A stretch of DNA of 40,554 bases from Nocardioides sp. T2.26MG-1 (GTDB lineage: Bacteria > Actinomycetota > Actinomycetes > Propionibacteriales > Nocardioidaceae), in the NCBI RefSeq assembly GCF_950101795.1, contig NZ_CATNLZ010000033.1, forward strand, positions 387,824 to 428,377, given 5' to 3'. The first letter of the stretch is position 1; each line of letters opens with the position of its first letter. Shown one piece after another: positions 39,752 to 40,554 of the stretch. Made by a program: the position numbers and the translations under genes. The notes under the pieces are model-generated. The model saw only the letters and a list, made by a program, of their open reading frames with translations, did not search any database and was not told where the DNA came from.

Positions 39752-40426
39752 GTGAAAAATAATCCGCTCGGTCCCCGGCCGGGCCGGGGACCCCGCCCGC
39801 TCACCGCGGGCCGGGCGGCGGTGCTCCAGCTGCTGGTCGACCAGCCGACCCCGCCGCGGCTCGCGGCCCTCGCCCAGACCAGCGGCCTGCACCCCAACAC
39901 GCTGCGCGAGCATCTCGAGGCGCTGGTCGCGGACGGCTGGGTGCGCCGGGTCCGCAGCGAGCCGCAGGGGCGCGGGCGCCCGGCCTGGCGGTACGAGGCG
40001 GTCGACGACCGGGGCCACGACGAGTACGCCGGCCTCGCTACCGCGCTGGCCGCCTCGATCGCCGCCACCAGCCCGGCACCCACCGAGACCGCCCGGTTCG
40101 CCGGCGAGCAGTGGGGCCGCACCCTCGCCACCGACCGCGGCACCGACCCACGGACCCCCGAGGAGGCCCGAGCCGAGGTCGTCTCGATGCTCGACGAGCT
40201 CGGCTTCGAGCCGGAGGTCGACGCCGACCGGCCGGAGCGGGTCCGGCTGACCCGCTGCCCGCTGCTGGACGCGGCGCACCGCTACCCCGGGGTCGTGTGC
40301 GAGGTGCACCGCGGGATCGTCAGCGGCGCGCTCGCGTCGTACGGCGTCGACCCGGCCGGCACCGACCTGGTGCCGTTCGCCGAGCCGGGCGCGTGCCTGC
40401 TCGCCATCCCCCCGACCACACGTTGA
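39752..40426 (+). CDS. Winged-helix regulator with C-terminal cysteines (SufR-like)
   Basis: A 224-aa transcription factor. The N-terminal winged helix (~15-85) contains AGRAAVLQLLVDQPTPPRLAALAQTSGLHPNTLREHLEALVADGWV and RGRPAWRYE in the wing. The C-terminal half carries Cys169, Cys183 and Cys215 (TRCPLLDAAHRYPGVVCEVHRGIVSGAL...EPGACLL), a spacing like SufR-type and related DeoR/ArsR-like proteins that bind an iron-sulfur cluster. A redox, iron or NO-sensing role is therefore inferred. It is divergent from the hemerythrin-DUF2249 gene. GTG start fixed by the -10 box; there is no ribosome binding site. Confidence 0.82.
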   Translation: MKNNPLGPRPGRGPRPLTAGRAAVLQLLVDQPTPPRLAALAQTSGLHPNTLREHLEALVADGWVRRVRSEPQGRGRPAWRYEAVDDRGHDEYAGLATALAASIAATSPAPTETARFAGEQWGRTLATDRGTDPRTPEEARAEVVSMLDELGFEPEVDADRPERVRLTRCPLLDAAHRYPGVVCEVHRGIVSGALASYGVDPAGTDLVPFAEPGACLLAIPPTTR

Positions 40427-40443
40427 GGCGGGACGGCGGAATG

Positions 40444-40481
40444 CACCGACCCGCCAGAGGTGATCCTCTGGCGGGTCGGTG
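40444..40481. terminator. Strong hairpin terminator after regulator gene
   Basis: A perfect 17-bp stem (CACCGACCCGCCAGAGG, 40444-40460, with 40465-40481) and a TGAT loop, starting 18 nt after the stop and followed by the T-containing TCTTGG. The remaining bases to 40554 show no convincing gene. Confidence 0.8.
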
Positions 40482-40554
40482 TCTTGGTGCTTGATGTCCT
40501 GCTGGGCGACTCGGTTTCGAGACGCGTCGCCCGCACCCTCGACGATGGTGGTCT

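Noticed and set aside
40282..40536. Minus-strand open frame at the right end
   Set aside because: It runs across the end of the regulator gene and the terminator hairpin and has no recognisable content.
1..40554. tRNA, rRNA, CRISPR arrays, insertion sequences, attachment sites, toxin-antitoxin or phage-defence genes
   Set aside because: I scanned by eye for tRNA T-arm signatures, regularly spaced repeats, transposase or integrase motifs and nuclease or antitoxin families and saw none.

Overview
The window is a high-GC chromosomal segment from an actinobacterium, most likely Nocardioides or a close relative. That placement is an inference from base composition, frequent leaderless starts preceded by a TAnnnT -10 box, and gene content (XPB helicase, DasR-type GntR, LemA/DUF2207, MpaB-type oxygenase). 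I see no tRNA or rRNA gene, CRISPR array, insertion sequence or phage module. Genes are packed tightly, often with 4-nt start/stop overlaps.

Layout. 0-10 kb: XPB helicase, a stand-alone TrpB2-type tryptophan synthase beta chain, a large secreted alpha/beta-hydrolase (minus strand), SerA, an MpaB-family protein and a secreted carboxypeptidase-regulatory-like protein. 10-13 kb: a ketosteroid isomerase behind a KstR-like operator, an HD-domain hydrolase, a CutC/DUF4031 pair, a small Cys-containing protein and a GntR/UTRA regulator. 13-18 kb: a MacB-type ABC exporter (ATPase plus FtsX-like permease), an SOS-box-controlled AlkB-like dioxygenase and a methyltransferase. 18-23 kb: a heme-oxygenase-like diiron protein coupled to a CDGSH protein, LemA plus DUF2207, and an MFS transporter.

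23-36.6 kb is a molybdenum-hydroxylase locus in two arms. One arm is coxS-coxL-coxM-coxG, with the form II active-site motif AYRGAGR. The other is moxR-VWA(coxE)-xdhC-cupin, preceded by a mobA-like gene. Between the arms lie a GAF regulator with a SARP-type winged helix and a 1045-aa secreted PKD-domain protein. Both arms have CCAACC direct repeats 11 bp apart, 9-10 bp upstream of a -10 box. This is the geometry expected of a SARP-type activator, so the GAF-SARP protein is the obvious candidate regulator.

36.6-40.5 kb: an ECF sigma factor with a membrane partner, a TDT-family transporter, and a hemerythrin-DUF2249 protein divergent from a Cys-containing winged-helix regulator that shares a compact promoter with it.

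The most unusual structure is a family of ~64-bp, near-perfect palindromes (GTAGTCCCTGACGAACGGG..., three copies). Two copies lie in frame inside coding sequences (coxG and xdhC) and add about 20 residues starting VVPD(D/E)RAP. The third lies between two convergent genes and supplies both stop codons. By sequence, only one of three reading frames through an arm is open. The family resembles, in principle, the Rickettsia palindromic elements that insert into proteins.
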